Shown: piece by piece, positions 20,101 through 28,541 of the stretch
Layout: every line of letters begins with the position of its first letter
Numbering within the stretch: the first letter of the stretch is position 1
From: Candidatus Marimicrobium litorale
GTDB taxonomy: Bacteria; Pseudomonadota; Gammaproteobacteria; Pseudomonadales; Halieaceae
Direction of reading: 5' to 3'
Assembly: GCF_026262645.1 (NCBI RefSeq)
Contig: NZ_SHNO01000001.1
Span: forward strand, 1,674,001-1,738,000
Length of the DNA: 64,000 nucleotides
Position numbers and translations under genes: made by a program
Notes under the pieces: model-generated
Told to the model about the DNA's origin: nothing
What the model saw: only the letters and a program-made list of their open reading frames with translations
Databases searched by the model: none

Positions 20101-20266
20101 CAGCCCCCGCCTTCACCGTTGTGATATTGATCACACCCATATCAACATGCGGATTATATTCATAACGCATATCGGCGATGGTCAGATAACCCAGAGTGAA
20201 AACCATCCCCATGATCATGTTGATCACAAGTGGGCGGTCGACAAACCAACCTATCAGATGATGCAC
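17165..20266 (-). CDS. RND-family efflux transporter (inner-membrane pump)
   Basis: A 1033-residue proton-driven RND transporter of the AcrB/HAE1 superfamily. It shows the first membrane helix followed by the large periplasmic loop, the proton-relay aspartate pair in GILVDDAVVVSENVQR within TM4, a second TM block starting near YLSLCAFVLVFVVVMTIGYQ, and the C-terminal TM bundle with GLVGVLVNDSLVLLH. Length fits the family. It begins five bases after the membrane-fusion protein stop, so they form a pump pair. No TolC-like outer-membrane channel gene is seen here. The substrate cannot be inferred; sub-family features are closer to uncharacterised RND proteins than to AcrB itself. Confidence 0.94.
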   Translation of the reverse strand: MHHLIGWFVDRPLVINMIMGMVFTLGYLTIADMRYEYNPHVDMGVINITTVKAGAGPEQVELAITLPLEEELLEVEGIKKLYSNSMESLSVITINLDLDAGAKQDIMRDIQQAVDRAVVRLPSDLLEKPRVEELSTLMTPIMEVHVTGDVPEALLRDVARNVSDGLREVEGIASVEKLGYRRAEVRIMLQPEKMARLGISHGEIIEAIRSRNRRESGGAIDSFVAEKKIIAVGQFQNPREVEAVVIRSGAPGNAVLLRDIATIVEDYEDWEVQSRVNGRMGVTLQARKKALADEVHTAANVRAFVERVAVPPGVELVTTADISRLTHNMLDVLGGNATLGLISVLLLLCYFLELRFAVWVAVGIPFAVCLSFLGLAAIGVTINAMSLTAIVLLMGILVDDAVVVSENVQRLRQEGVDVRTASVEGSAQVAQPVIFSALTTMLAFAPLMFIDGPNGDFMIPFPLAVIVLLLASLLESLCLLPGHLYHIPHRVTKERARTFLRLRDWYSAKIERVLQRRYLSLCAFVLVFVVVMTIGYQNISFSMYPDVDIDTVQVKVEMPVGSRFEETVAAVAKLESEVRDKVTAIDLLAVTSQIGHHDTDFYGATEGRNHAWALISIELEPLGRRSGDTNTRELVEDLREWAAAKKDFDSLVVQALSDVPVLGKPVQVEIIGSGDERYLAAEKLLQYLSTHAGITSSWSSVNAGKDVVELDVNHTLLAARGLTMEQLLQAMRIAVDGLLVDEVQTLDERVRYRLQFPLSEAGKLNTLENLALVNRAGEAVYLNSVARFSVRPGEADIKHYFGKRTVTVYGEIDNTQTSVQAMNDDVAAWIATQNWSQAYPQLRVHMGGELEEQGEALRELGGAAIICVLSIFAALVILFNSTSQPLLVMLCIPFGLVGVVICYLVQGLSVGMMAITGVIGLVGVLVNDSLVLLHTLNATRKNRAGPLLVSEVVSVATRRFRPIFITSVTTAVGLLPTAYGILGENSYISPMVMSMAWGVVFGGLVSLVLLPILYMVEQDIRLKLNRQPAIGPT

Positions 20267-20271
20267 AGGGC

Positions 20272-21384
20272 TTAGTCTCCCTGACGAACGTTAACCGGAG
20301 TGCCGTCAAGCAACCTAGACTGTCCCCCGATAATCACACTGTCACCGGGCTCGAGCCCCGAAATAATGCGCAGACGATTACTGAACCCAGCTGCCAACAA
20401 AGGCTCGCGCATTCGGGCCACACCATCTTCCACAACAAACACAACACTTCGTCGGTTCCTGTCGACAAGCGCCTCCTCTGGTAACAGCAACGCATCGGGA
20501 AAGCTAACACCTTGCAAGGTAGCGCTGGCAGTCATACCCGGCCGCAGCCTGAGTGCGTCGTCGGTGAGTATTAATTTAACTGGAAAGTTTCCCGTCTTGG
20601 GATCCGCATTCACGCCTACCCACTCCACACGGGCAGCGTAATCCCTGTCAACAAACGCAGTGGCATTTACACGGGCATCGCCACCGGGGTGTACATTGGA
20701 AATATCGGCTTCACTCACCCAGGCCTGCATCCGCAGACCATGCACCGCCTGCAATTTGACCAGGCTGGCGCCGGCCTGCACCGACTCCCCCTCCTCAACA
20801 GCTCGCACGTCCACCAGACCATCGGTGGGACTGTAAATTCGCGTATCCGCCAACTCCCGCTCAGCCAGCTGACCACTGGCTACTGCCTGCTGAAAAGCCG
20901 CAGCTGCGCCATCCACATTTAACTGTGCATTATCCAACACCTCGCGAGACACAGACTCACGCTCAGCCAGATCCTTGCGACGCTTTAAGCGCAGCCGTGC
21001 CTCTTCCAATGTCGCTTTGGCACGCTGCACTGCCTGGTTGGCCTGATCTAGCGCTAGCTGCCTTTTCTGGTCATCCAGCTCGAGGAGAAGCTGTCCAGAC
21101 TGTACGCGGTCACCTTCCTTAATATGAACGGCCTTTACAGTGCCGGATAGCTCCGCGGCGACATCAACCTCCTCCAGCGCTTCGACCACGCCAAAACTGG
21201 CTATTTCACCCTGCCAGTCCCGAGCCTCTAACACCACGGTCTCCACCACCGCCTGGACAGAGGGGTCGCTCGACACATCATCGCCAGGATCGGGCGTATC
21301 CGAGCAGGCTGCAAGAAAAAATAATCCCAGCGCACAAACACACCGGCGAGAGACTAACGACAAAGACAAGGAGAACATGATCAA
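20272..21384 (-). CDS. RND efflux periplasmic adaptor (membrane fusion protein)
   Basis: A ~370-residue HlyD/AcrA-type adaptor. The N-terminal signal ends at a lipobox (FFLAACSD), so it is probably an inner-membrane-anchored lipoprotein. A lipoyl-like half motif (SFGVVEALEEVDVAAELSGTVKAVH) is followed by an alpha-helical hairpin (LALDQANQAVQRAKATLEEARLRLKRRK) and the second lipoyl half with beta-barrel (YSPTDGLVDVRAVEEGESV, GMTASATLQGV). The start is either TTG at 21384, well spaced from AAAGGA, or ATG at 21378. The TTG start overlaps the stop of the upstream propeller gene by four bases. It partners with the RND pump immediately downstream. Confidence 0.92.
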   Translation of the reverse strand: MIMFSLSLSLVSRRCVCALGLFFLAACSDTPDPGDDVSSDPSVQAVVETVVLEARDWQGEIASFGVVEALEEVDVAAELSGTVKAVHIKEGDRVQSGQLLLELDDQKRQLALDQANQAVQRAKATLEEARLRLKRRKDLAERESVSREVLDNAQLNVDGAAAAFQQAVASGQLAERELADTRIYSPTDGLVDVRAVEEGESVQAGASLVKLQAVHGLRMQAWVSEADISNVHPGGDARVNATAFVDRDYAARVEWVGVNADPKTGNFPVKLILTDDALRLRPGMTASATLQGVSFPDALLLPEEALVDRNRRSVVFVVEDGVARMREPLLAAGFSNRLRIISGLEPGDSVIIGGQSRLLDGTPVNVRQGD

Positions 21385-23033
21385 TGGGTATCCTTTCGGC
21401 TTATTTTCCTCATATCACCGGTATCGTACCGTTTGATGGCAAAGAATCCACCCAGCAAAAAATCACCGTCGGGAAGAAATACCGTTATACCGCCCCAGGT
21501 ATTCCACAATACACTGTCATCCGGGAACTCCCACGTCGCTTTTTTTTCACCGGTTTTCCAGTCGGCCGCGAAATATTCATAATTATCATCGCGTTTATTG
21601 GCGATATACACCAAGCCGTTAGCGGTCGACACGGCAGGGGGCATCCAATCAGTGTTATCTACATCATCAATACCCCAGGACTCGATAAAGCGGTTCTCCC
21701 CGGGCAGCCATTCGTACTTCTGTATGCCCCGCGGCGGCTCACGCGTGGTACCCGCCAAAAAGGCATTGCTAATGAGATCCATCGGGATCGGACCTGGCTC
21801 CGGATACGTGCTGTTCACGACAAGTACACCATTACCGTAAACCACAGGAGACGCCTCTACCGTGGTCTTGCTGAGACGGAAGGAAATCTGGTCAGCTATA
21901 CGTCGGGACTGCGTCCCTGGCTTTTGCTTGAAATCCTGCGGAATTTTATTGCGCCAGAAAGCCACTATCTGTGCATTTTCAGCATTACCGTCGGAGATTA
22001 CCACCAGCTTGTCTTCGTCATCACCGAAACCCAGCAGTGAAGGGGTGGTTCCAGAGCCATGCGAAGCTGCACCCATATCAGTCGCCATACCCCGGGGCAT
22101 CACATCGTAAGGCGAACTCCATGCGCCGTCTTCAGCATTCTGCGATAGCGCCGATCCTGTCCACACCAATTTATGCATGTTCACTGACGTCACAACGTAG
22201 ATGCCGTTATCGCGATCCACTGCAATAGAGTTCTCCACCAGCTCCCCGGGAAACAAGTGATAGTCCACTACGTTCAGTTCGCGGTCTGTGATAATGACTG
22301 CCCCCGCCGCCGCGGCGACTATAAAACCATCGTAAGTCATATTAATGCCCAGTATGCGATCAATGCCTTTCGCATCGTCGCGCGGTAGCTGCGAGACAAT
22401 GTTGGCATACTGCAAAGGCACTAACGGCTCCTCCACCTCGTTCTGGTCGAAGGATTTCACCAGGTGCTGCCTATCGTAAAACGTATAGTGGTAGCCGTCC
22501 CTGTCGAAGAGCGCATAGGCGCCGGAGGGCATGGTGCGCATATTAATATTGAATTTGTAGTACATCAGCAGAGAATTGAACAGTAACCGCCAGTCCTGCT
22601 TGGCACGACGCTTTTCATCGATTGCATTCATAACCTCGGCAATACGCGCGTCGGTCACCTCTGCGTGCACCGACTCCCTATTGGGGTAAGGCACACTGGA
22701 TACGACACTGAAATCATCACCTGTGGCGCGCACCTTGATCAGACCCATGGGCGTCGAGGCGACCACTACCGTCTCTTCACCAACCCGTTTATAGATCGGA
22801 GCAGAGCACCAGACCACCGGCACTGTCTGGGCCTGATCGTAACGAATACGACCACCTATGGTGGGGCCATCTACCGGCGTCACATCGGTTTGCGCAGGAT
22901 CGTGATGCGAGATGGCATAGGGACTGTCGGCAATCCATGGATTAGCAGGGATGCCGTTATCAGCAGCTACTGCCAATATTGCGTACGATCCCTGTAACGC
23001 GAACAAAATCAACGCGACCAACGCGTTACGCAT
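21381..23033 (-). CDS. Secreted beta-propeller-like protein of unknown function
   Basis: A 550-residue exported protein that I cannot assign to a named family. A signal peptide (MRNALVALILFALQGSYAILAVAA) is followed by a Trp/Asp/Gly-rich, all-beta-looking sequence with repeated segments resembling propeller blades: TVVVASTPMGLIKV, GFIVAAAAGAVIITDRELNVV, SIAVDRDNGIYVVTS, GLVYIANKRDD, YFAADWKTGEKKATWEF. The last is PQQ-propeller-like. It contains a single mid-sequence VVWCSAP cysteine. Its stop overlaps the start of the RND adaptor, so it is co-expressed with and probably functionally tied to the pump, perhaps as a periplasmic substrate-binding or enzyme component. That role is inference from the operon alone. 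Confidence 0.8.
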   Translation of the reverse strand: MRNALVALILFALQGSYAILAVAADNGIPANPWIADSPYAISHHDPAQTDVTPVDGPTIGGRIRYDQAQTVPVVWCSAPIYKRVGEETVVVASTPMGLIKVRATGDDFSVVSSVPYPNRESVHAEVTDARIAEVMNAIDEKRRAKQDWRLLFNSLLMYYKFNINMRTMPSGAYALFDRDGYHYTFYDRQHLVKSFDQNEVEEPLVPLQYANIVSQLPRDDAKGIDRILGINMTYDGFIVAAAAGAVIITDRELNVVDYHLFPGELVENSIAVDRDNGIYVVTSVNMHKLVWTGSALSQNAEDGAWSSPYDVMPRGMATDMGAASHGSGTTPSLLGFGDDEDKLVVISDGNAENAQIVAFWRNKIPQDFKQKPGTQSRRIADQISFRLSKTTVEASPVVYGNGVLVVNSTYPEPGPIPMDLISNAFLAGTTREPPRGIQKYEWLPGENRFIESWGIDDVDNTDWMPPAVSTANGLVYIANKRDDNYEYFAADWKTGEKKATWEFPDDSVLWNTWGGITVFLPDGDFLLGGFFAIKRYDTGDMRKISRKDTH

Positions 23034-23512
23034 GACTATCTGCCTCGATTAACGGAATACCCCACAGTATTGGACAGGCGACCGGCGCAGTCCATGACCC
23101 AGACGGCGATAAATTGGTGATTTCAGTATACATACAACCCGACTCGCCACTGCACGCCGCGCTGCGCCATATCAACGATAATGAAAAGAATAGGCTTCGT
23201 ATTGGGACCCATGATCCACGTCGGCTTTCTTGCGTGACAGCCGCCGAGGCTTACGCAGACTGATCACAACCGCAGAATCCGCCTCGCAATACGCTCGATG
23301 CGTCTCCAGATTCAACCCCCGGTTCGCCTCGGGCGACAAGCACCACCTTGCCGCTTGGATCAAAATACTGGGCAATTTTCGCAGTGTTCATGGTATCTTC
23401 CGTAACAGTTTGGATAACATCAGGCCGCCAATTTCACTGCAAGTCTAGCGCGTTTCTAACATAACGTGGCAGCTTGTAGCGTACGAACCGGCGCACGCTT
23501 TTCAGGGAGTAC
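23034..23512. other. Intergenic region, no confident gene
   Basis: About 480 bases between the divergent propeller operon and the sulfotransferase. Short open frames exist on both strands (23172-23375 minus; another minus frame opens with ATG near 23393), but none shows a recognisable domain. Switching between two minus frames gives a plausible small-protein-like sequence, so a decayed small gene cannot be excluded. It should also hold the promoters of both flanking units. Confidence 0.45.
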
Positions 23513-24265
23513 ATGGGTACACAATTTGTCATCGTGGGCGCACCGCGTACCGGCAGCACCCTGTTGGTCAGGACTCTCGACAGCCTGCAGGATATCTGTT
23601 GCCACGGCGAGCTGTTAGCGGACGCGGTACGCGGCTATCAGGACGGCTTCGACCCCGAATCTGCGACCGCAGAGGAGCGAGGTGCACGGGCAGCTCGCTT
23701 GCTGCAGCAAAGAGACCACAACACGGTGGGATTTATCCGCACCGCGCTTGACACGCCCTCTGAGGCAACCGGATTCAAGGCGTTGTACGGCAACCTGCTC
23801 AACCCGCGCTGGCACGATGTCGTGAACATGCTAACCGTCGAAAAGGTCATACACTTTATACACCTTAAACGGCAGAACACGCTGCGAAGATATATTTCGG
23901 AAAAAATACTGCAGGCGGGCGGCCCAAATCACTCTGGCGCAGGGGGGCGCAGTGATAACAGAATGCGGGTTCACATCGACATTGATGCCTATCAACGCGA
24001 TACAGAGGCTGCAGCGGCGGAAGAACAATCGGTAACCGCCCTACTCGGTGATAACGCCCTGCTCCAGCTTACCTACGAACAACTCGCCGCGGATACGGCC
24101 GCTACCGTCGCAGCTGTTTGCCAGTTTTTGCACGTTGAGACATTCTCAATGAATATCGCGCCCGCCCTTGAGAAAGTGGGCGCCACTGATTTGAACGAAA
24201 CCGTCAGTAACTTCGATGAACTACTTACCCACCCTGCCACACGCGACCTCGCGGTGAGTGACTGA
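23513..24265 (+). CDS. Sulfotransferase-family protein
   Basis: A 250-residue P-loop sulfotransferase-fold protein. The 5'-phosphosulfate loop is seen right at the N-terminus, FVIVGAPRTGSTLLVRTLDS; a central segment KVIHFIHLKRQNTLRRYIS corresponds to the 3'-phosphate-binding R/S region. It is shorter than cytosolic sulfotransferases but within the range of bacterial Stf0-like enzymes. Such enzymes transfer sulfonate from PAPS to a hydroxyl or amine of lipids, sugars or small molecules; the acceptor is unknown. It stands alone on the plus strand, opposite a converging SDR gene. Confidence 0.85.
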   Translation: MGTQFVIVGAPRTGSTLLVRTLDSLQDICCHGELLADAVRGYQDGFDPESATAEERGARAARLLQQRDHNTVGFIRTALDTPSEATGFKALYGNLLNPRWHDVVNMLTVEKVIHFIHLKRQNTLRRYISEKILQAGGPNHSGAGGRSDNRMRVHIDIDAYQRDTEAAAAEEQSVTALLGDNALLQLTYEQLAADTAATVAAVCQFLHVETFSMNIAPALEKVGATDLNETVSNFDELLTHPATRDLAVSD

Positions 24266-24303
24266 CGAACCTATCAAGGACCGAGCCAACTGTCGTACCC
24301 GCA

Positions 24304-25095
24304 CTAGGCGTTGCGGATCGTGACACCACCGTCCACCAGCAGGGTCGCCCCTGTGATATAACTTGCGGCGGGGAGCACGAGGGACAATGTCGCATGAGCC
24401 ACCTCTTCCGGTTCGCCGTAACGCCGCAAAACAGTGCGGCGGCGCGCAAAAGTGGCCTTGTCATCTTCCTGAATGCCATCGGTTATGCCTGTGCGAATAG
24501 GGCCGGGACAGACGCAGTTCACGGTAATCCCCTCTTTGCCGAGGTCTACCGCCATCGCGCGTGTCAGGCCGATACTGGCATGCTTGGCCACACTATAGGC
24601 GCTGTTGTAGCGCGTCGCCCCATGCGCCTCGGTTGAGGCGATGTTGACAATCCGAGGGTGGTCCGACCGACGCAGGCTGGGCAGGGCTGCGCGAATTGCC
24701 CAGGCCTGAGCCTCCGTCATGACCGCAAGAGAGATATCCCAGGCTTCAGCAAAATTATCAGCATCGACCTCAGTAGGAATCACCAGGCCCGCATTGTTAA
24801 CCAAAATATCGATAGCCCCAAAGTGAGCGGCGACCTCCGCTACAGCCTTTTCCACTGCCACTCGCGACGATAAATCCACCACCAATGGCAACACGTCGCC
24901 GCCCACACTGCGAATTTCATCAGCGACCGCGTGCAGGCCCTCCTCATTGATATCAACAATCGCCAATCTCGCACCTTCGTCGGCAAAAAGATGCGCGGTC
25001 GCTCGTCCCATGCCACTGGCCGCGCCGGTGACGACCGCCACGCTGCCCGCAATGGAACGACTGAGTACACTGAGCCTGGTCACATCTACCCCCAT
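24304..25095 (-). CDS. Short-chain dehydrogenase/reductase (SDR)
   Basis: A 263-residue classical SDR. The nucleotide-binding TGAASGMG motif is near the N-terminus ([20 protein letters not shown]) with an Asp after the second strand ([10 protein letters not shown]), suggesting NAD(H) preference. NNAG (ILVNNAGLV), the catalytic Ser (NIASTEAH) and the Y-x3-K ([11 protein letters not shown], Tyr and Lys four apart) are present, followed by the CPGPIRT motif. It ends [11 protein letters not shown]. Members oxidise or reduce alcohols, ketones or 3-hydroxyacyl groups; the substrate is not identifiable. It is divergent from phhB. Confidence 0.92.
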   Translation of the reverse strand: MGVDVTRLSVLSRSIAGSVAVVTGAASGMGRATAHLFADEGARLAIVDINEEGLHAVADEIRSVGGDVLPLVVDLSSRVAVEKAVAEVAAHFGAIDILVNNAGLVIPTEVDADNFAEAWDISLAVMTEAQAWAIRAALPSLRRSDHPRIVNIASTEAHGATRYNSAYSVAKHASIGLTRAMAVDLGKEGITVNCVCPGPIRTGITDGIQEDDKATFARRRTVLRRYGEPEEVAHATLSLVLPAASYITGATLLVDGGVTIRNA

Positions 25096-25262
25096 TTATA
25101 CTGCGTATCGCGAAGTCAGCTGGCATGCTACCACAGCTACCCAATACTGCGGACATACCCAGCCTCGTGCGACAGCCCACGAATGAAATCGATACACGCT
25201 TGCAGTCGTCGGCACTGACAGTCAACATAGCACTGCACCTGCTATCGTGGAGAACATTGCAG

Positions 25263-25574
25263 ATGGAAAAAATAGATAAACTTTCGCAAGAAGCGCTCAC
25301 CGCACGGCTGGCGCAACTGCCCGGCTGGACATTGCAGGACGACAAACTGTCTCGACAATTCAGCTTTACTGATTTTATCGAAGCCTTTGGCTTTATGAGT
25401 CGCATTGCATTGCTGGCTGAGAAAATGAATCACCACCCGGAGTGGTCAAATGTGTATAACCGGGTGGCTATTAACCTGACCACCCACGATGCGGGCGGCA
25501 TCTCGAACCGGGATTTCCAGCTTGCAGAGTCCATCAACCAGCTGCTGGCCATCTCCTCGACTGCCGAGACCTGA
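25263..25574 (+). CDS. phhB: Pterin-4a-carbinolamine dehydratase
   Basis: A 103-residue DCoH/PCD enzyme that dehydrates 4a-hydroxytetrahydropterin to recycle the cofactor of aromatic amino acid hydroxylases. The family signature is complete: [20 protein letters not shown] followed by [12 protein letters not shown], with the catalytic His pair. The ATG at 25263 gives the usual length; the longer in-frame extension to 25125 has no domain and is rejected. No phenylalanine hydroxylase is seen nearby, though these dehydratases are often encoded apart from it. Confidence 0.95.
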   Translation: MEKIDKLSQEALTARLAQLPGWTLQDDKLSRQFSFTDFIEAFGFMSRIALLAEKMNHHPEWSNVYNRVAINLTTHDAGGISNRDFQLAESINQLLAISSTAET

Positions 25575-25601
25575 GCGTAACTGCACGGCGCAGGATGATT
25601 C

Positions 25602-26021
25602 CTATTCGGCCGTGTGACGTTTTTTGACAGCGTCAAATTTCGCTTGTTGCTCCTCGGTCAGAACTGCGCGCAGCTCCTCACGGGATCCCCCCGCTTCTCG
25701 AATCGACTTTATTTGTTCAGCCTGCTCATCGGACAGGCCAAGGTGCGCCTGCATACGTTGCGCGCGCTCGCCGGAGGAGCCTTTTTTCAATTTCCTTAAT
25801 TGAGACTGCTGATCCTCCGTTAAAACAGCGCGAACCTCGTCCCGTCCGCCACCGGATGTGCGAATTTCACGGATTTTCTCACGCTGCTCCGAAGAGAGGT
25901 CCAGCTGTCTTAACATCGCCCGTTTATGATCAGACCCTGATTGCGGTGCCCCGCCCTCTGGCTGGCCCAGCGCCAAACTGGAAATCAGCGCCAATCCCAG
26001 TGCTATCGTTATATGCTTCAT
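25602..26021 (-). CDS. Small Spy/CpxP-like periplasmic protein with internal duplication
   Basis: A 139-residue exported protein with a signal peptide (MKHITIALGLALISSLALGQ). The mature part is two copies of a ~40-residue unit: LDLSSEQREKIREIR... DEVRAVLTEDQQSQLRKLKK and LGLSDEQAEQIKSIR... EELRAVLTEEQQAKFDAVKK. Both resemble the helical LTxxQ-type repeat of Spy/CpxP-family periplasmic chaperones. Likely role: envelope stress or metal-responsive chaperone or sensor; this is a family-level guess. The gene stands between phhB (convergent) and the zinc dehydrogenase on the same strand. Confidence 0.82.
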   Translation of the reverse strand: MKHITIALGLALISSLALGQPEGGAPQSGSDHKRAMLRQLDLSSEQREKIREIRTSGGGRDEVRAVLTEDQQSQLRKLKKGSSGERAQRMQAHLGLSDEQAEQIKSIREAGGSREELRAVLTEEQQAKFDAVKKRHTAE

Positions 26022-26132
26022 ATGACTACCTCTGTGTGATATCCAGCGTTCATTACAACAGCACCGTAGGTAATTTAGTTGGTTGATTTTGTTAAGAAGC
26101 GTAAAGAAATAGCAGTCAATTTTTCGGGCTGG

Positions 26133-27071
26133 TCACGGCTCCAGTACGACCTTGATTGCACCCGCCTGGCGATCCGCAGCAATCGCGAACGCTTGCGGCG
26201 CTGCATCCAACGGCAGACGGTGCGTGATCAATATATCTGGTAATTCAGGGCGCGATGCAAGCAATTGCGCGGCGACATCCACATCCCGCACCAGGCCTGT
26301 GCGGTCGTACATAAAAGATGCCTGAATATTCAGGCTCTTCATACAGACTTCGAACGCGGGCAGCTCCACGCCACCCCAGTAGGTTGCCAGCAACAGTATT
26401 GTGCCGCCCGGCTTGCAGAGTCTTGCGGCCTGTGCCAACGCACCTGAATTGCCCGCACATTCAACCACCACGTCGTATTCGCCCTCGGGATCCAGCCCTG
26501 CACCAAGACGCTCCGCCGCCTTTTTTTGACCATCATGTCGAGCGGCGACATCCACCGCAGTGACATGGGATGTCAGCACAGCCGCCGCCGCCAACCCCAC
26601 AGCGCCAGCGCCTACAATGGCAACCCGGCTCTTGGGGGATAGGGAGAGCATGCGGATACCGTGAGCCGCTACGGCGAGCGGTTCAACCAGACAGGCGTCG
26701 GATACGCTGACATTGTCCGGTAGCGGCACAATGCATCGCTCCGGGACCAGAATCTGCTGGGCCATACCACCATCGAGTCCTATACCGTGCACCATGGCCG
26801 CACTCAGTCGGCACAGGCTGTAATCACCCTGCGTACACATATCGCAATGCCCACACGGTGAGACTGGCTCCAGCGCCACCGCCCGGCCGTCGGCGAGGGT
26901 GCCAGCCACCTCGTGGCCCAGGGTTGATTGCAAGTCGAACCCAGACTCGACCATATGTAGATCAGAGCCGCAGATACCTGCCGAGCGCACGCTGACCAGC
27001 ACACCATCGCCAGCGGGCTCGGGCACTTCCATGACGCGCACTTGCTTGTCACAACAGCGAACGGCTTTCAT
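26133..27071 (-). CDS. Zinc-dependent alcohol dehydrogenase (MDR superfamily)
   Basis: A 312-residue medium-chain dehydrogenase. The catalytic-zinc residues are in SAGICGSDLHM and LGHEVAGTL; the structural-zinc cysteines appear as C-x2-C-x2-C-x7-C (PCGHCDMCTQGDYSLC). The Rossmann glycine motif is VAIVGAGAVGLAAAAVL. The sequence is short compared with most MDRs (340-370). The start at ATG 27071 is preceded by GAGGAAAG at good spacing, so I prefer it to the longer frame from 27119. Related proteins include sorbitol or threonine dehydrogenase-like enzymes; the substrate is unknown. Confidence 0.9.
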   Translation of the reverse strand: MKAVRCCDKQVRVMEVPEPAGDGVLVSVRSAGICGSDLHMVESGFDLQSTLGHEVAGTLADGRAVALEPVSPCGHCDMCTQGDYSLCRLSAAMVHGIGLDGGMAQQILVPERCIVPLPDNVSVSDACLVEPLAVAAHGIRMLSLSPKSRVAIVGAGAVGLAAAAVLTSHVTAVDVAARHDGQKKAAERLGAGLDPEGEYDVVVECAGNSGALAQAARLCKPGGTILLLATYWGGVELPAFEVCMKSLNIQASFMYDRTGLVRDVDVAAQLLASRPELPDILITHRLPLDAAPQAFAIAADRQAGAIKVVLEP

Positions 27072-27215
27072 CAGTGAGCTTTCCTCATTGTTGGTGACGG
27101 TTTTTTCGACACACATCACTCGCGCGCATTAGGATCATGCTATGCAATACTGCGTGGTTCGAGCGCCTTGCTAGACATGCGACACGCCAGCATGACAGAA
27201 CTGACTCTTCAATTC

Positions 27216-28424
27216 CTACCGATGCAAAAAATCGTGCAACCACCCTGCGTAGTCCAAACGCTCTGATGCGGCGACCGCCCGACGGAGAATCTCCAGCATC
27301 AGTGCGTCCTGCTCTTCGTTGAGAGCACCAAAGCCGATAGACACAACAATCGTCATCAACGCGTGGAAAGAGAAACTACGGTAGTCCTGCCAGGCCTGCC
27401 CGGAATCGATAGGTTCGCCATATCTGGCCCGGCTCTCCACGTAATACTGAACCAGCTCGGCCTCATGAGCTGCAAGGACCTCCGCCGGCAGCGCATCCAC
27501 AAGGAAGTAGAGTACATCGCGCATACCCTTACCCCAGTGGGCCGCCTGCCAATCCAGCATGCCCATTTTTTCGCCCGTTGCAAAGAAATTACCCAAGTGA
27601 CTGTCGCCATGCAGCAGCGACAAGGGCCCCGAGAACCAGTGCGTCAAAAGGGCATCCCAATTCGTCAGAGTGAGTCGATAAGCAGCCGCCAGCTCCGCCG
27701 GAATCTCCCCGGGCCGCTTTTTCATGCAGGGCTGCAGTGCAAGGCGGTTCAGGTTTCTGGACACCACACCCATAGTGGGTGACAAAAAAGGGTGATAATC
27801 CAGCGGAAGAATTCGAAGCTGCTGATCTGGCTTCATGCCGTAGTGAAACGCGTGCAGACGGGCAAACGCATCCAGACAGTGTCGGGCCTGCTCCAGAGTG
27901 GGGCCCCTGATCATATCGAGATTGGTGAAAAGCGTAACGTCTGGATCCGCCCGCAGATTTTCCTGCAGCAGAAAAAAGCGCGAACCCTGCCAGGCCGTGG
28001 CAAACGTTACGGGAGTGCGCAGGGGAAGACCCGACGCCACGTGGCGAAAAAAGTGTGACTCCAAGCGCCAGGAACTGATCACATTCATAAACCATCGAGT
28101 GAGCAGTGACTCCATGGGAAGCTTGACGAACACGCTATCAGGAAGCGGAGCCTGCCCCGACTGCTCAATAGTGAGCACCAGATTCTGGCAATTGCTGCTC
28201 ACGGCTGGAATTGCCTGGCGATGAATACCTGTAATGGCAACCGGTTGCCCCAACACGGGCAGGGCACCTTCATTGACCATTCGTGTCAATACTGCGGGCT
28301 GCTCCACCTGCTCCGCTCGAAACGGCATGCTGTGACCGGTGATGTCACCCAGTGCGTCACCCAGTAGCCGCAGCCCCGTATTGCCCGCAATAGCACCCAT
28401 CTTCATATTCTGCAATAAACTCAC
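27216..28424 (-). CDS. Phosphotransferase, ecdysteroid-kinase-like/APH family
   Basis: A 402-residue aminoglycoside-phosphotransferase-fold kinase. The catalytic loop LLHGDSHLGNFF and the metal-binding MLDWQAAHWGKG are clear, and the N-lobe holds VFVKLP (ATP-binding Lys). The overall pattern (LDAFARLHAFHYG, RDVLYFLVDALP) is like DUF227/ecdysteroid-kinase-type proteins, which phosphorylate steroid or other small-molecule hydroxyls in animals and are common in Mycobacterium and marine proteobacteria with unknown substrates. The start is GTG at 28424 with a purine-rich sequence upstream. It is divergent from the desaturase-like flavoprotein, sharing an intergenic region with a perfect inverted repeat. 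Confidence 0.85.
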   Translation of the reverse strand: MSLLQNMKMGAIAGNTGLRLLGDALGDITGHSMPFRAEQVEQPAVLTRMVNEGALPVLGQPVAITGIHRQAIPAVSSNCQNLVLTIEQSGQAPLPDSVFVKLPMESLLTRWFMNVISSWRLESHFFRHVASGLPLRTPVTFATAWQGSRFFLLQENLRADPDVTLFTNLDMIRGPTLEQARHCLDAFARLHAFHYGMKPDQQLRILPLDYHPFLSPTMGVVSRNLNRLALQPCMKKRPGEIPAELAAAYRLTLTNWDALLTHWFSGPLSLLHGDSHLGNFFATGEKMGMLDWQAAHWGKGMRDVLYFLVDALPAEVLAAHEAELVQYYVESRARYGEPIDSGQAWQDYRSFSFHALMTIVVSIGFGALNEEQDALMLEILRRAVAASERLDYAGWLHDFLHR

Positions 28425-28472
28425 ACCTGCCTCGAACTCGCTGATTTGCTATTTTGCACGGGCTTGTCGCTA

Positions 28473-28498
28473 TCGGACATTTTTAATAATATGTCCGA
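28473..28498. promoter_or_regulatory. Inverted repeat operator, probably TetR-type
   Basis: Perfect 8-base arms TCGGACAT (28473-28480) and ATGTCCGA (28491-28498) around a 10-base AT-rich spacer, in the divergent region between the phosphotransferase (start 28424) and flavoprotein (start 28542). The right arm also forms its own ATGTC-C-GACAT palindrome (28491-28501). Position and form suit a repressor such as the TetR protein encoded just beyond the flavoprotein. Confidence 0.6.
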
Positions 28499-28541
28499 CA
28501 TGCTTGACTGACAAGTGCGTCCACCACAAAGGGGTATGAGC

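Noticed and set aside
23172-23375. 67-residue minus-strand open frame in an intergenic region
   Set aside because: No ribosome-binding site, no domain; only combining two frames gives a plausible sequence, so I did not call a gene.
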